Below, one piece after another: positions 16,835-25,972 of a DNA stretch of 49,141 nt. Where the stretch lies: positions 1 through 49,141 of the forward strand of contig NFUO01000583.1 in assembly GCA_002197545.1 (NCBI GenBank), in the 5' to 3' direction. The position numbers were made by a program, and so were the translations under genes. A model generated the notes under the pieces. That model saw only the letters and a program-made list of their open reading frames with translations, was not told the DNA's origin and did not search any database. The DNA is from Acidobacteria subdivision 2 bacterium RH1 MAG20. Its GTDB lineage: Bacteria; Acidobacteriota; Terriglobia; Terriglobales; Acidobacteriaceae. Within the stretch, counting starts at the first letter, position 1. The number at the start of each line of letters is the position of its first letter.

Positions 16835-17860
16835 TTACTGATTCGCGACCGCCCCATAAACAATCATCCGCGCAACGCCATGACCGTTCTCCTGTTCTTC
16901 AGGAGTGTAGACACGATGCGTCTCAGGATCGACGGCTAGCGAGTGAACCTTCGGCTGAACGGGAAAGTTTTCGATGAAACGGTAGTGATCTAAACCGTCC
17001 TGGTGGAAGACTGCTATCGATCCGCTGGAACAAGCGACATAGATGCGGCCAATCGCGGGATCGAACTTGATGACATCCGGGCCTGCCGGCATCGGCAAAG
17101 ATCCGACTACCTTGTGCTGGTCCAGGTCGAATACGGTCATCCGCAGGTTTCCTTCGCACGAGAGAAACGCCCGATGGTGTTCGGGATCGAGCGCCATGCC
17201 GTGATTGCCGCGGCAGCCAACGACGGGATACTTTGCGATCACGGTATCGGTCGCAGGATCGAGGACCGCCAAGAGATCGTCATCCTGCAAGTTGATGTAG
17301 ACCTTGCGCGCCACTGGGTCGTATTGCGGCATGCCGGTCTCACTGTCGAAGTGAAGCGTCTTGAGAATGACATTCTTGTTCGTATCGACAATAGCCTCGG
17401 CCTTGCCGCGCTCGTCGGAGACATAGAGCTTGTGGAAAGGCGCGGCGTAGGCACTGCCATCGGGCTTATCGTCTGTCGGCAGCTTTTTGACGACCTTCAT
17501 GCTGGCCAGGCTCGCAATACCGATGGTGTTGTCCCCGCGATTGGAGGTATACATCGTGCGGGTCTCCGGGACGAATTCAATGCCTTCCACGCCTGGCGTG
17601 TCTGCAACCGTACCGACAACCTTGTTCGTCCTGAGATCGATGACATAGGTTTGGCCTGCCGATAGGTGCGCGGAGAGCAGCCAGTGATCCACGCCATCGA
17701 TGGTCAGATAATCGAAACGTTTGCCGGGAGGCCCGGGAAGATCGAAACGTGCAATCTCCCGGAGTGTCTTGCCCCTCGTATCTACGCTTTGCGCCGGTAC
17801 AAATGTTCCACCGCACACACCTACTAGCGCCAACAATCCCAAAACCGTTCCACTCTTCAT
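16835..17860 (-). CDS. Exported YncE-like beta-propeller protein
   Basis: A 341-residue protein with a signal peptide (LLALVGVCGGTFVPAQ, residues 9-24). The remainder is a run of about seven 40-residue blades of the YncE/NHL type: YVIDLRTNKVVGTV, IGIASLASMKVVKKLPTDDK, LAVLDPATDTVIAKYPVVG, MTVFDLDQHKVVGSLPMP and IAVFHQDGLDHYRFI. Such propellers often sit beside periplasmic cytochromes and metal or redox proteins as scaffolds or as pyrroloquinoline- or heme-related partners; here it is the gene immediately upstream of the nine-heme cytochrome. It is transcribed divergently from the response-regulator operon across a 180-bp gap. Confidence 0.75.
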   Translation of the reverse strand: MKSGTVLGLLALVGVCGGTFVPAQSVDTRGKTLREIARFDLPGPPGKRFDYLTIDGVDHWLLSAHLSAGQTYVIDLRTNKVVGTVADTPGVEGIEFVPETRTMYTSNRGDNTIGIASLASMKVVKKLPTDDKPDGSAYAAPFHKLYVSDERGKAEAIVDTNKNVILKTLHFDSETGMPQYDPVARKVYINLQDDDLLAVLDPATDTVIAKYPVVGCRGNHGMALDPEHHRAFLSCEGNLRMTVFDLDQHKVVGSLPMPAGPDVIKFDPAIGRIYVACSSGSIAVFHQDGLDHYRFIENFPVQPKVHSLAVDPETHRVYTPEEQENGHGVARMIVYGAVANQ

Positions 17861-18039
17861 GTCCCTGCCTGCCTTGCCCAGTATCGGTTGCTATACAGTC
17901 TCTCTTTATAGGCGCAAGCGCTGGAATATACACCTGAAGACACCCTGACGATTTCCTTAAGTCGTTGTAAGGAGAACTTCAGCAACAATTCAGAACATAC
18001 GCGGCCCATTCACACTTATAGATGAAGGAGGACAAATAC
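17861..18039. promoter_or_regulatory. Divergent promoter region with an OmpR-type direct repeat
   Basis: This 179-bp gap separates the divergent YncE/cytochrome and regulator/kinase units. It contains TTCAG at 17978-17982 and again at 17989-17993, an 11-bp direct-repeat spacing expected for dimers of OmpR-family regulators, and the imperfect dyad CCTTAA-N6-GTAAGG just upstream (17954-17972). The response regulator encoded next door is a plausible binder of both. Directly before its start is GAAGGAGG at 18024-18031, which makes the GTG at 18040 the best start. Confidence 0.4.
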
Positions 18040-18723
18040 GTGCAGATTCTTGTCATCGAAGACGAACCGAAGGTTGGGCATGCCCTACAGGAAGGGCTGC
18101 GAGCCGAAGGATACGGAGTGGTCCTGGCCACCACGGGCGAGGAAGGATTCTTCCTCGCGAACAGCCGCGCGTTCGACCTGATTGTCCTCGACGTGATGCT
18201 GCCCGGACGCGACGGATTGGAGGTCTTGGCCGCGCTGCGCAAACAAAGCAAGACGACTCCCGTTCTGCTGCTCACCGCCAGGGACGCCGTGGAAGACCGC
18301 GTTGCGGGACTCGATGCAGGGGCGGACGATTATCTGGTCAAGCCCTTCGCGTTTCCGGAATTGAGTGCCCGAATTCGCGCACTTCTACGCAGAGGCAAGC
18401 CGGAGCCCGCAACTCCTCTCAGGATCGGTGAACTCGAAATCGATCCGGGAAACAGAACTGTTGTACGCGAAGGCACGCGACTGGAGCTTACAGCGCGGGA
18501 GTTTGAACTACTGGAGTTCCTTGGCCGCAATCGAGGCAGGGTAGTCTCCCGAGAGATGCTGGCGCGTGAAGTCTGGAAGGAACCCGGGAGAGCCACGCCG
18601 TTAGACAACGTCATTGATGTGCATGTGGCGCGCCTAAGAAAGAAATTGGACGACCCCTTTGAGACGAAGCTACTACACACCGTCCGCGGTGTCGGGTTCA
18701 TCCTGAGCGAGGAGACCCCATGA
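18040..18723 (+). CDS. OmpR-family response regulator (CusR/CopR-like)
   Basis: A 227-residue two-component regulator. The receiver domain has ILVIEDEPKVG, the phospho-acceptor Asp about 51 in VLDVMLPGRDG, and the conserved Lys in LVKPFAFPEL. The C-terminal winged helix follows (LTAREFELLEFLGRNRGRVV, VIDVHVARLRKKLDD, VRGVGFIL). AAGGAGG lies 8 bp before a GTG at 18040, so that start is preferred over an ATG at 18022 that would overlap the ribosome site. Its stop overlaps the kinase start (ATGA). Similarity to CusR/CopR regulators and the nearby copper genes suggest metal sensing, but this is not proven by sequence alone. Confidence 0.9.
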   Translation: MQILVIEDEPKVGHALQEGLRAEGYGVVLATTGEEGFFLANSRAFDLIVLDVMLPGRDGLEVLAALRKQSKTTPVLLLTARDAVEDRVAGLDAGADDYLVKPFAFPELSARIRALLRRGKPEPATPLRIGELEIDPGNRTVVREGTRLELTAREFELLEFLGRNRGRVVSREMLAREVWKEPGRATPLDNVIDVHVARLRKKLDDPFETKLLHTVRGVGFILSEETP

Positions 18724-20138
18724 AAGCAATGCTGGGTAGAACACTACGGGGACGGCTGACTCTGCTCTATGGAGGGCTGCTGGCTTTGGGGCTCGCCTTT
18801 TATGCGGTGGGGACTTCCGTGTATCTCCTGCATGACTTGAGAAAGCAACAGGACGTGAGTCTGGACCGCGAGATTGAGACGGTGGAGGGTCTGATTTCTC
18901 TTTCTCCCGAGGGCGAGGTGGAACTTCGCTCGGAAGAAGGTGAGGCCAGTTCGGAAAGTCCCGAGCATGGATACCTGCTGGAGATCTGGTCTGCCGGTGG
19001 CAAGCCGATGTTTCTGAGCGAGGGCCTGGAGGGTGCTTCCCTTGGGCCTGCGCCGGACGCGACACAGAAGCCTTTTGACAGGTCTCCCCATTCCTACCGT
19101 CTGTCGAATGGGTCGAGAGTGCGGGTGGCGGCACGTCGGCACAGCTTGGAAGGTCGTGTTCTTCTGCTTCGACTTGCCGTGAGCGAAGAGCCGCTCTGGG
19201 ACGAGTTCTGGGACATGGTCTCTGTGCTGGCGATTGGCCTGCCTATCATGGTTCTTCTGATCGGTTTTGCCGGGTATGCCGTTGCTGGGCAAGCTCTTCA
19301 ACCGGTGGACGAGATGGCGCAGCGGGCCAGGAAGATCAGCGCAGAACGTCTCAACGAACGTCTGACGATCCAGAACGCCGGGGATGAACTGGGCAATCTC
19401 GGGCTTGCCTTTAATGAGACGCTGACACGCCTAGAGAAATCCTTTGAGCAGCTTCGTCGTTTCACGGCAGATGCGTCGCATGAACTCCGCACCCCGCTAA
19501 CTGCCATCCGCAGTGTCGGCGAAGTCGCGCTTCAGAATACAGGCGATACGGCATACTACCGGGACATCATCGGCAGCATGTTGGAAGAGGCGAACCGGCT
19601 CACCCGCTTGGTGGAAAGCCTACTGACGATCTCCAGGGCCGATGCGGGACAGATTCAACTACAGCGCACGGTCGTCAACGTTCTCGATTTGGCGAGAGAG
19701 TCCGCGACCCTTCTTGAAGTCCTGGCCGAAGAGAAAGAGCAGACCATCACTGTTCAAGGAGATCCATCCATCACCATCTCCGCCGACCTGCTCATCTTGC
19801 GTCAGGTGCTGATCAATCTCATCGACAATGCAGTGAAATACTCTCCCGCCGGTGGCCGTATAGAAGTCCGTGTCGAGGCGGCGACCGACGAAGCACAGAT
19901 TGAAATAGAAGATAGCGGTCCAGGGATACCGGCAGAGCACGCGGAGAAAGTCTTCCAACGCTTCTACCGGATTGATAAGGCGCGCACACATGCTGAAGGG
20001 GGCGCAGGCCTCGGATTATCCATCGTGGAATGGGCAGTTTCGGTCCACGGCGGCAGGGTCGAACTCGATAGCGCGCCCGATGCCGGCTGCACCTTCCGGC
20101 TGCACTTTCCACTGAAGCAACAAGAGCCAGCAGGATGA
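18720..20138 (+). CDS. Sensor histidine kinase (heavy-metal-sensor type)
   Basis: A 472-residue membrane kinase. A first transmembrane helix (about 16-37) is followed by a periplasmic sensor region of about 130 residues, a second helix (about 168-190), a HAMP domain (QALQPVDEMAQRARKISAER), the dimerisation/phosphoacceptor motif RFTADASHELRTPLTAIRS (His about 254), and an ATPase domain with N box LINLIDNAVKYSP, G1 DSGPGIP and G2 GGAGLGLSIVEW. The domain order matches CusS-like kinases. It is translationally coupled to the regulator upstream and to the receptor downstream by 4-bp overlaps. The periplasmic part is rich in acidic residues and poor in His/Met, so the ligand is uncertain. Confidence 0.9.
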   Translation: MKAMLGRTLRGRLTLLYGGLLALGLAFYAVGTSVYLLHDLRKQQDVSLDREIETVEGLISLSPEGEVELRSEEGEASSESPEHGYLLEIWSAGGKPMFLSEGLEGASLGPAPDATQKPFDRSPHSYRLSNGSRVRVAARRHSLEGRVLLLRLAVSEEPLWDEFWDMVSVLAIGLPIMVLLIGFAGYAVAGQALQPVDEMAQRARKISAERLNERLTIQNAGDELGNLGLAFNETLTRLEKSFEQLRRFTADASHELRTPLTAIRSVGEVALQNTGDTAYYRDIIGSMLEEANRLTRLVESLLTISRADAGQIQLQRTVVNVLDLARESATLLEVLAEEKEQTITVQGDPSITISADLLILRQVLINLIDNAVKYSPAGGRIEVRVEAATDEAQIEIEDSGPGIPAEHAEKVFQRFYRIDKARTHAEGGAGLGLSIVEWAVSVHGGRVELDSAPDAGCTFRLHFPLKQQEPAG

Positions 20139-22784
20139 AGATTCCGCAGCCCCGGGCCTTTCGGGACAAGGCCAGAACCAAGTTTCCCAACGACCCGCGA
20201 GGAGTTTTTCAGTTGATCTTTCACATACAGACGCGGCGTTGGTTGTGCGGAATCTGCGTGGGAGTATTTCTGTGTTCTACCGCGTTCTTGATGGCACAAA
20301 CGAGTTCGGCTCCGATACGCGGTACCGTCGTCGATCCAAGTGGGGCTGCCGTGACCAAAGTGCCAGTTCAGGTTCTTGCCTCTGACGGTAAGACTGTCGC
20401 ACATGGGGAGACAGATTCCAATGGACGATTCAGTGTGCCTTCTCCGTCTGCAGGTGCTTATACCCTCTTCGTAACGGCACCCGGGTTTAGTCCATCCAGC
20501 ACTCGCATACTTCTAACAGGTGCGCCACATACACCCTTCGCTATCCGGCTGAACATTGAGGGAGCGAGTTCACAGGTCACGGTCACGGCCAGCGAGGCAT
20601 CACCGGAAGCCAGCAGTGAGACCAGCAACAACCAGAACGCCAACAATTTCGGCAGGAGTTCGCTCGACAGCCTTCCCTTGCTCGATGCGGACTACTTGAC
20701 GACCCTTTCCATTCTGCTCGACCAGAACGACATCGCAACCGGCGGAGTGACACTGGTCGTCAATGGGGTGGAAGCGAACGGCCCCGGAGTCACCAACTCC
20801 GCGATCAAGAACGTCAAGATCAATCAAGATCCATATTCCGTACTGTTCTCGCGTCCAGGGCGCGCGCGTATCGAAATTACTACTGAATCCGGCACTCCGC
20901 GCTTCCACGGCAGCTTGAACACCCTCTATCGGAATTCGATCTTCGATGCGGCAAATGCCTTCGCAACCAGCAAGCCCTCCGAACAACGGCAATACTATGA
21001 AGGCTCCATCACCGGCCCTGTCCTACATCAAAAGAAGGATACTTTTTTGATCGGCGTCGATTACGATCTACTCGATCAACAGGCATTTGTGAACGCCGCA
21101 ACGGCGTCAGGACTTGTGCAACAGAACGTTCCGAACCCCACACACCACTTCTTCGGTTCAGGACGCATCTTCCATGACTACGGCCAGGGCAATCAGTTCT
21201 GGATGGGCTACTCATGGGAACACCGGAGCAGCCAGAACCAGGGTGTGGGTGGAACAACGCTGCCCGAGGCCGGGTACAACACGCTCTTTGAGGAGCACGA
21301 AGTCAACGTTGCATGGCAGTTAGTCAAAGGCCAGCACTGGCTGAATTATCTCCATTTCCTCGTAGGTCATTACAACTCACCCACTACCAGCATTACGGAG
21401 CAGCCGCAGGTCGCCGTAGAGGGAGCATTTACCGGTGGAGGCGCGCAGGTAGACGCAAAGAACACCGAATACCACTTCGACGGCACCGACCTTGTGACCT
21501 ATACAGCCGGAAAGCATACCGTCCAGTTCGGAATCGACGTTCCCGACATCAGCCGCCGCGGGCGCGATGACTTTACGAATCAACTGGGCACCTATACCTA
21601 TCCCAGCCTCGCAGCATACCAGGCGAACCAGCCCACTTTGCTGTTGTTGCAACAGGGGCAAGGACATCTCGTCTTTCTCGAAAAGAACTTCGCCGGCTTT
21701 CTACAGGACACCTGGAGCGTGCTGCCCAACCTGCAATTGACCTTTGGCGCGCTACTATTGGCAGAATTACTTCCTTGACGACCCAAACAATGTAGCGCCT
21801 CGCGCGAACTTTGCCTGGGCCATTGGGCGTCAGAAGAAGTGGATTCTGCGCGGTGGATCGGGAGTCTTCTATGACAGAACTGGCCCGATTCCGATTGGCT
21901 TGCTGCTGCACTTTAATGGTGTAACCCTGCGGCGCTATCTGATCGACAATCCTGTTTTCGGCAGTCCCGATCTTGGGAACAACCCTACTAGCGTCGTCAC
22001 GCTGGCGCCTCACGCCATCATCCCCTATATCGTGGAGTCGAGTTTCGGCGTGGAACGGCAGCTCGGTAAATCGAGCACAGTCTCCGCGAACTGGATCAAT
22101 CTCAGCAGCCGCCATATGTTTCGGTCCATCGACGTGAACGCGCCACCGCCGCCGAACTACAGCGCCCGGCCCGATACTGCGCTGGGGCAGAATCAGCAAT
22201 TTCAGTCGGAGGGTGTGCAGGCCGGAAATGCGCTTGAGCTGACCTATAGGGGCCATCTGACTCAGTATTTCAATGGCCAGGTTCAGTATCGCCTGTCGAA
22301 GACTTACAACAATACGAGCGGGATCATCTCCTTTCCGGCGGACAGCTACAATCCGAAGGCTGAATGGTCTCGCTCCGATCCCGATCAGCGCAACCGCTTG
22401 AACCTTTTAGGAACCGTAAGCGTCGGCCGTTGGCTCGATCTTGGCCTGGTGCTGGGGTTGTACTCCGGCATGCCTTTCGACGTGACCACAGGAGCGGACA
22501 ACAACCACGATGGAGTCCTTACCGACCGGCCCGTCGGTGTGCCGCGCAACAGCGGACATGGGCCGGGCTACGCCAACCTCGACCTCAACCTATCGCACAC
22601 TTTCCTTCTCGGTCATCACGCCGAGCAGCCGGAAAACCTGCGCATTGGCCTCAGCAGCTTCGACGTTTTCAATCACCCAAACGATATGCCATACATCGGA
22701 GTGATTACGTCACCGTTCTTCGGACAAGCTGTGGCTGCTTACCCGCCTCGCCGGATGCAGGTCAGCGCGGAGGTTACGTTCTGA
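20135..22784 (+). pseudogene. TonB-dependent receptor, interrupted by a frameshift near 21747
   Basis: Two frames together make one receptor of about 880 residues. The first (20135 to about 21748) has a signal region (CGICVGVFLCSTAFLMAQ), a carboxypeptidase-regulatory-like domain (IRGTVVDPSGAAVTKVPVQV), a plug and half the barrel; it ends out of frame in LTFGALLLAELLP. The second resumes as ARYYWQNYFLDDPNNVAPRA and runs to a barrel end (RRMQVSAEVTF). The break lies in GGCGCGCTAC and fits loss of one GC dinucleotide. The ATG at 20135 overlaps the kinase stop; a TTG at 20213 with GAGGAG 8 bp upstream would give a more normal signal peptide. It could be a recent pseudogene or a sequencing error. 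Confidence 0.8.
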
Positions 22785-23254
22785 TGGGACCAATCCCCCA
22801 AACACGAAAAATCTCGCCCGCAACAGATGAAGATGTGAGGGTATAAAGCTAGCAAACCATTGATAACAGTAGGCTTGCCTAGAAGGAGTGTAAAGAGATC
22901 AGCTTGACCATCATAGCTAAGCCACACTCTCAATGAGCGGTCTTCTAAACGGGATCGACAGCAAATTCGGATGGTTGCGGGGGCCTGCAACCACACGAAC
23001 TTGCTAGTCATACCATTCAGCAGGCGACTGATAGAAATGGTGGCGTAGGAACGACTCCGACCCCACACGGGCCGATCAAGTCAGCCCCGCCGCGCGACTG
23101 TCAAAGACGCTGTCCGCATGTTCCTAGAGAACGAAGAGGCTGGCGCCGCCCTTAAGATTTGGGCCATCCGCAAGAATCTCGACCTCTGCTGTGAGCCCCT
23201 GGTCGAGTACGCGAAGCTGACGCAGAGACAGGATTGATTCTTGGTAAAGCTGCT
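22785..23254. other. Intergenic debris with hairpin repeat and an orphan 3' reading frame
   Basis: Besides the hairpin at 22961-23004, a plus-strand frame open from 23046 to a TGA at 23235-23237 reads RRATVKDAVRMFLENEEAGA, then LKIWAIRKNLDLCCEPLVEY. It has no proper start and I do not recognise it; the early part recalls the N-terminal arm of acidobacterial integrases, but only weakly. Nothing else is apparent. Confidence 0.3.
22961..23004. repeat. 44-nt hairpin repeat, copy B
   Basis: The arms GCAAATTCGGATGGTTGC and GCAACCACACGAACTTGC flank an 8-nt loop GGGGGCCT. Its reverse complement aligns without gaps to the hairpin at 14934-14977 (33 of 44 positions identical by hand count). Differences cluster at the same stem level in both arms, and one pair changes from T-G to G-C, as expected if the stem is selected. 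It lies downstream of the broken receptor, in a debris region. Confidence 0.55.
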
Positions 23255-23394
23255 CTAAGAATCTGCAATGCTAAGTTTTTCGTAGAGCAGCCTACGATGG
23301 ATTCCTAATGTTCTGGCGGCTTCTGCTTTGGTGTCTTCTGCTGCTTTTAAGGCACGCTCGATCAGAAGACGTTCCCAAGCCTGGATCATTGGCT
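23255..23394 (-). pseudogene. C-terminal Fis-type HTH remnant of an NtrC-family regulator
   Basis: The minus strand reads MIQAWERLLIERALKAAEDT, then KAEAARTLGIHRRLLYEKLS and ends at a TAG (23255-23257). This is the classic Fis-like DNA-binding end of sigma-54-dependent activators (E-R-L-L-I-E-R-A-L, A-A-R-x-L-G-I-x-R-R-x-L-Y-x-K-L). The AAA+ domain is missing: the frame hits a stop just upstream, exactly where methyltransferase sequence begins on the other strand. It is therefore a fragment left at a recombination junction near 23390. Confidence 0.65.
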
Positions 23395-23916
23395 CTTATC
23401 GAGCGTATAGCTCCTAGCCATTCTGCCGCCATTCTTGATGTCGGAGCCGGGGAGTCGACACTTGTCGATGATTTGGCCCATCGCGGCTATGCCAATATCA
23501 CAGCCCTCGATATGTCGGAGGCTGCTCTACGCGTGACGAAAGAAGGCTGGGGCCAGTCGCACTGCAGATTCAATGGTTGATTGCGGACGTCTGCGAAGCA
23601 ACTCTTCCATCGGATCATTACGACGTATGGCATGATCGTGCAGCCTTTCACTTTCTAATGCAGATCGACCAACGGGCATCCTATGTCGCACAGGTCGTAA
23701 AGTCGCCTAGAGCGCGCAGCTACGTAGTGATTGGAAGGTTTTGGACCGGAAGATCCTATGCGGTGCAGTGGGCTGGATATTGTTCGATACGATGCTGACT
23801 CACTTCAAGATGTGTTTGGCAGTCATTTCCACTTACTCGAAAGTGTGACGGAATGGCACACGACACCTTCTGGTGCAGAACAACAATTTCTATACTGCAT
23901 CTTGCAGAAGATCTGA
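23389..23916 (+). pseudogene. Class I SAM-dependent methyltransferase, frameshifted
   Basis: Three successive frames give one protein. It starts SLALIERIAPSHSAAILDVG with motif I DVGAGEST and ITALDMSEAALRV, up to about 23575. It shifts to IADVCEATLPSDHYDVWHDR and FHFLMQIDQRASYVAQVVKS, up to about 23735. It shifts again to FGPEDPMRCSGLDIVRYDAD and ends EQQFLYCILQKI. This is a small UbiE/thiopurine-type methyltransferase with its 5' end missing at the junction with the Fis-type remnant. Two frameshifts make it non-functional. Confidence 0.65.
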
Positions 23917-24012
23917 ATGCTTGCTTTCTTGTCTCCAAATTTTAACTTGGGTTGTTTAGCAGCGGAATTACGCTGACGTATTTTCTGCCTGCGGTGCCAT
24001 GACTGTCCAAGG

Positions 24013-24660
24013 TCAGTGGCCGTGGCTCTCAAAACCATGGCCGGTGAGGTGCAGCACGACGAACGCCAACACCAGCACACCGATGACGACGAGGAAGATC
24101 TTGACCCCAAAGGGAGTCTCGCTGTCAGGTTGCTGCTGTACTTTACGCCGCTCCTGCTGTTTGCGCCGCCCGTAAGGGGTCAGGCCCCATGGTTTGTACA
24201 CCCCCAGTGTCGTGACCACTAGCAGCAGCAGTATGGCGAGGCTGGGAGCGCGCACGAGTTCGGTCTTCAGAGGGCCGAACTCGGCGCTGAACAACGTTTC
24301 TGCAGTAGCCCCTGATACACGTTTTGCCGCCTCTGCCATCACCGAAAATTGATGTATCAGCAAAGCGAAAGTGGCAAAAATGGCCAGCCCGAACTTCAGC
24401 ACGATCCAGTAGTACCGGAACAAGCCCCATGGCGTGCCGAGTGCCTGGATCAGTCCGGTGGCCAGCGCCGCCAAACACAACGGGATGATGATAAACCTGC
24501 TGATAAGGTCCATCGAGAGATAAGCGCCGCGCACCACTTCAGCATCATGGCTGGTCAGGCCGGCGATGCTGAGAACCAGGAAGGCAGCGACTGCGCCGAG
24601 CCAACCGACCGAAAAGGTGACATGCGCGGTGATGGTCAACTTGCGGAGTGCGGGTGTCAT
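24013..24660 (-). CDS. Integral membrane protein (DUF2269-like), paralog of 37451
   Basis: A 215-residue protein with about five to six transmembrane helices: ITAHVTFSVGWLGAVAAFLV near the start, IIIPLCLAALATGLIQALGT, WIVLKFGLAIFATFALLIHQ, ILLLLVVTTLGVYKPWG, and a last helix FLVVIGVLVLAFVVLHLTG before a His-rich end. The conserved His in TAHVT and the Trp-Gly pairs recall small heme-binding or export-type membrane proteins, but no function is known to me. It overlaps the MarR gene by ATGA, so the two are translationally coupled. A clear paralog sits at 37451 beside a different regulatory system. Confidence 0.65.
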   Translation of the reverse strand: MTPALRKLTITAHVTFSVGWLGAVAAFLVLSIAGLTSHDAEVVRGAYLSMDLISRFIIIPLCLAALATGLIQALGTPWGLFRYYWIVLKFGLAIFATFALLIHQFSVMAEAAKRVSGATAETLFSAEFGPLKTELVRAPSLAILLLLVVTTLGVYKPWGLTPYGRRKQQERRKVQQQPDSETPFGVKIFLVVIGVLVLAFVVLHLTGHGFESHGH

Positions 24661-25217
24661 CGCTGGACTCTCATTTCTGACTTTTCACTTGGCACGGTTG
24701 GGGCGGTCGCTTGTCCGGTCGCGCGAGTCCGGCCCAAGTTGGAGATTGTTTCAGCGCGCAGCAGGGCCGCATGACGGTAGACAAGGTCTGTGGTGCCAAC
24801 CAGGAACCCGGCGATAGCGGTAAGTTGGTGGGCATCGAAATTCTCCAAAAGCGTGGCCACATCTTCTCGCAATGGGTTGATCACGTCCTGGATGTGCGCC
24901 CGTTCCAGTTCAAGGTGGAGGATTTGCTTACGCCCGTCGTGGGGGTCCGGCTCACGACGCACGTGTCCGGCCCGCTCCAGCCTGGCGACCACACCGGTGA
25001 TAGCACCACTGGTCAAGCCGGTGATCGCGCTCAGATCGCTGCCGGCCATCGCCCCGCGCTCGCGTAGCAAGTCGAGGCACTTGTGATCGGTTGGGCCTAA
25101 CCCCAGGCGCTCCGCGACCACGTGGTGAAACAGCACCACTGCGGTGCTGTGTCGGCGTGCCAGCCGCCCGACGATTTCGTCAGCCAGTTTATGCTTGCTC
25201 TTGCGTGCAGTCTCCAT
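24657..25217 (-). CDS. MarR-family transcriptional regulator
   Basis: A 186-residue regulator with a MarR winged HTH: GLGPTDHKCLDLLRERGAMA, GSDLSAITGLTSGAITGVVA, RLERAGHVRREPDPHDGRKQ with the DPHDGRK wing. It is the first gene of a two-gene unit with the membrane protein. A near-palindrome 18-36 bp upstream of its ATG is a plausible site of autorepression. The inducing ligand is unknown; such pairs usually respond to small organic compounds. Confidence 0.85.
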   Translation of the reverse strand: METARKSKHKLADEIVGRLARRHSTAVVLFHHVVAERLGLGPTDHKCLDLLRERGAMAGSDLSAITGLTSGAITGVVARLERAGHVRREPDPHDGRKQILHLELERAHIQDVINPLREDVATLLENFDAHQLTAIAGFLVGTTDLVYRHAALLRAETISNLGRTRATGQATAPTVPSEKSEMRVQR

Positions 25218-25234
25218 CGTGTCCTCGCATATAT

Positions 25235-25253
25235 TAGCTTAGTAGATAAACTA
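25235..25253. promoter_or_regulatory. MarR operator candidate
   Basis: TAGCTTA-GTAGA-TAAACTA is an inverted repeat of 7+5+7 with one mismatch, in an AT-rich stretch (25230-25260) unlike the GC-rich surroundings. It lies just before the start of the marR-type gene, where these regulators normally bind and where the promoter must be. The assignment is inference from position and symmetry. Confidence 0.45.
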
Positions 25254-25456
25254 TATTATAAGGGACATTAGCTGTCAAATCCTGCATTGGCAGTGATGCG
25301 AGGTTCCGGACTTCCGCTGAGGAGCGCGTATGCCGCATTTTGCGGCCCCAAAACGGACGGTGCTACCATCAGATCAGCGCTGAAGTCGATCGACCTGTCT
25401 AAGTGCGAACGTGCTGCTGCAAGTGTCACGCCTTCGGCGGATGAAAGTAGTGGAAG

Positions 25457-25876
25457 ATGCCTAAGAAGATCCTCTTCGTAACAGTGTTGTTGCTTCTCGT
25501 CAGCGTTCAGGCGCTGGGGGTAAGTTGCGATTTACGCTGTTCGTTGATGGGAGCTTCGACAGACAGCCGCGCCTTGCACGCGGATGATCAGATGGCCGAT
25601 TGCCACGGCATGTCGATGGACCATGGCAAAGAAACAAATCTGACAGCCGGCGAGACTTGTTCCCGTAACGGTTGCGGGACAGAGTTGAAGGCGCTCGTCA
25701 AGAGCACCGATCAAAGCGAAGCCTACGCAGGCAAACTTCTGGTGTCGGCTGTTGCTCTGTTAGCCGATCCTTTTGGCAGCATTGCGTCGAGCAGAACCAT
25801 TGGCTTCAGATCATTCAGCCGAACCCGCGACAGTAGACCGCTCGCTCAGCGTCCCGGCTCCTCCCTCCGTATCTAA
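25457..25876 (+). CDS. Small exported Cys/His/Met-containing protein
   Basis: A 139-residue protein with a signal peptide (ILFVTVLLLLVSVQALG, residues 5-21). The mature N-terminal half is rich in possible metal ligands: CDLRCSLMG, DDQMADCHGMSMDHGKET, CSRNGCG. The C-terminal half is basic and ends RPLAQRPGSSLRI. It directly precedes the multicopper oxidase (96 bp), so a periplasmic copper-binding role is plausible. I know no named family for it. Confidence 0.6.
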   Translation: MPKKILFVTVLLLLVSVQALGVSCDLRCSLMGASTDSRALHADDQMADCHGMSMDHGKETNLTAGETCSRNGCGTELKALVKSTDQSEAYAGKLLVSAVALLADPFGSIASSRTIGFRSFSRTRDSRPLAQRPGSSLRI

Positions 25877-25972
25877 CCCAGCCCTTTCCTCCTCAAGATA
25901 TTGCAGGATTTAGCGCGCGTATTCGCGTGCCGTCCTGCCAACTGCCGACCTATTTTCAAAATGAGGAAAGTT

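Noticed and set aside
18022..18039. ATG at 18022 as the start of the OmpR-type regulator
   Set aside because: It would place the AAGGAGG ribosome site inside the gene; GTG at 18040 has ideal spacing and gives the normal receiver start.
21573..22256. 227-codon frame antisense to the broken receptor
   Set aside because: The receptor frames on the plus strand have clear barrel sequence; the antisense product is unstructured and Arg-rich.
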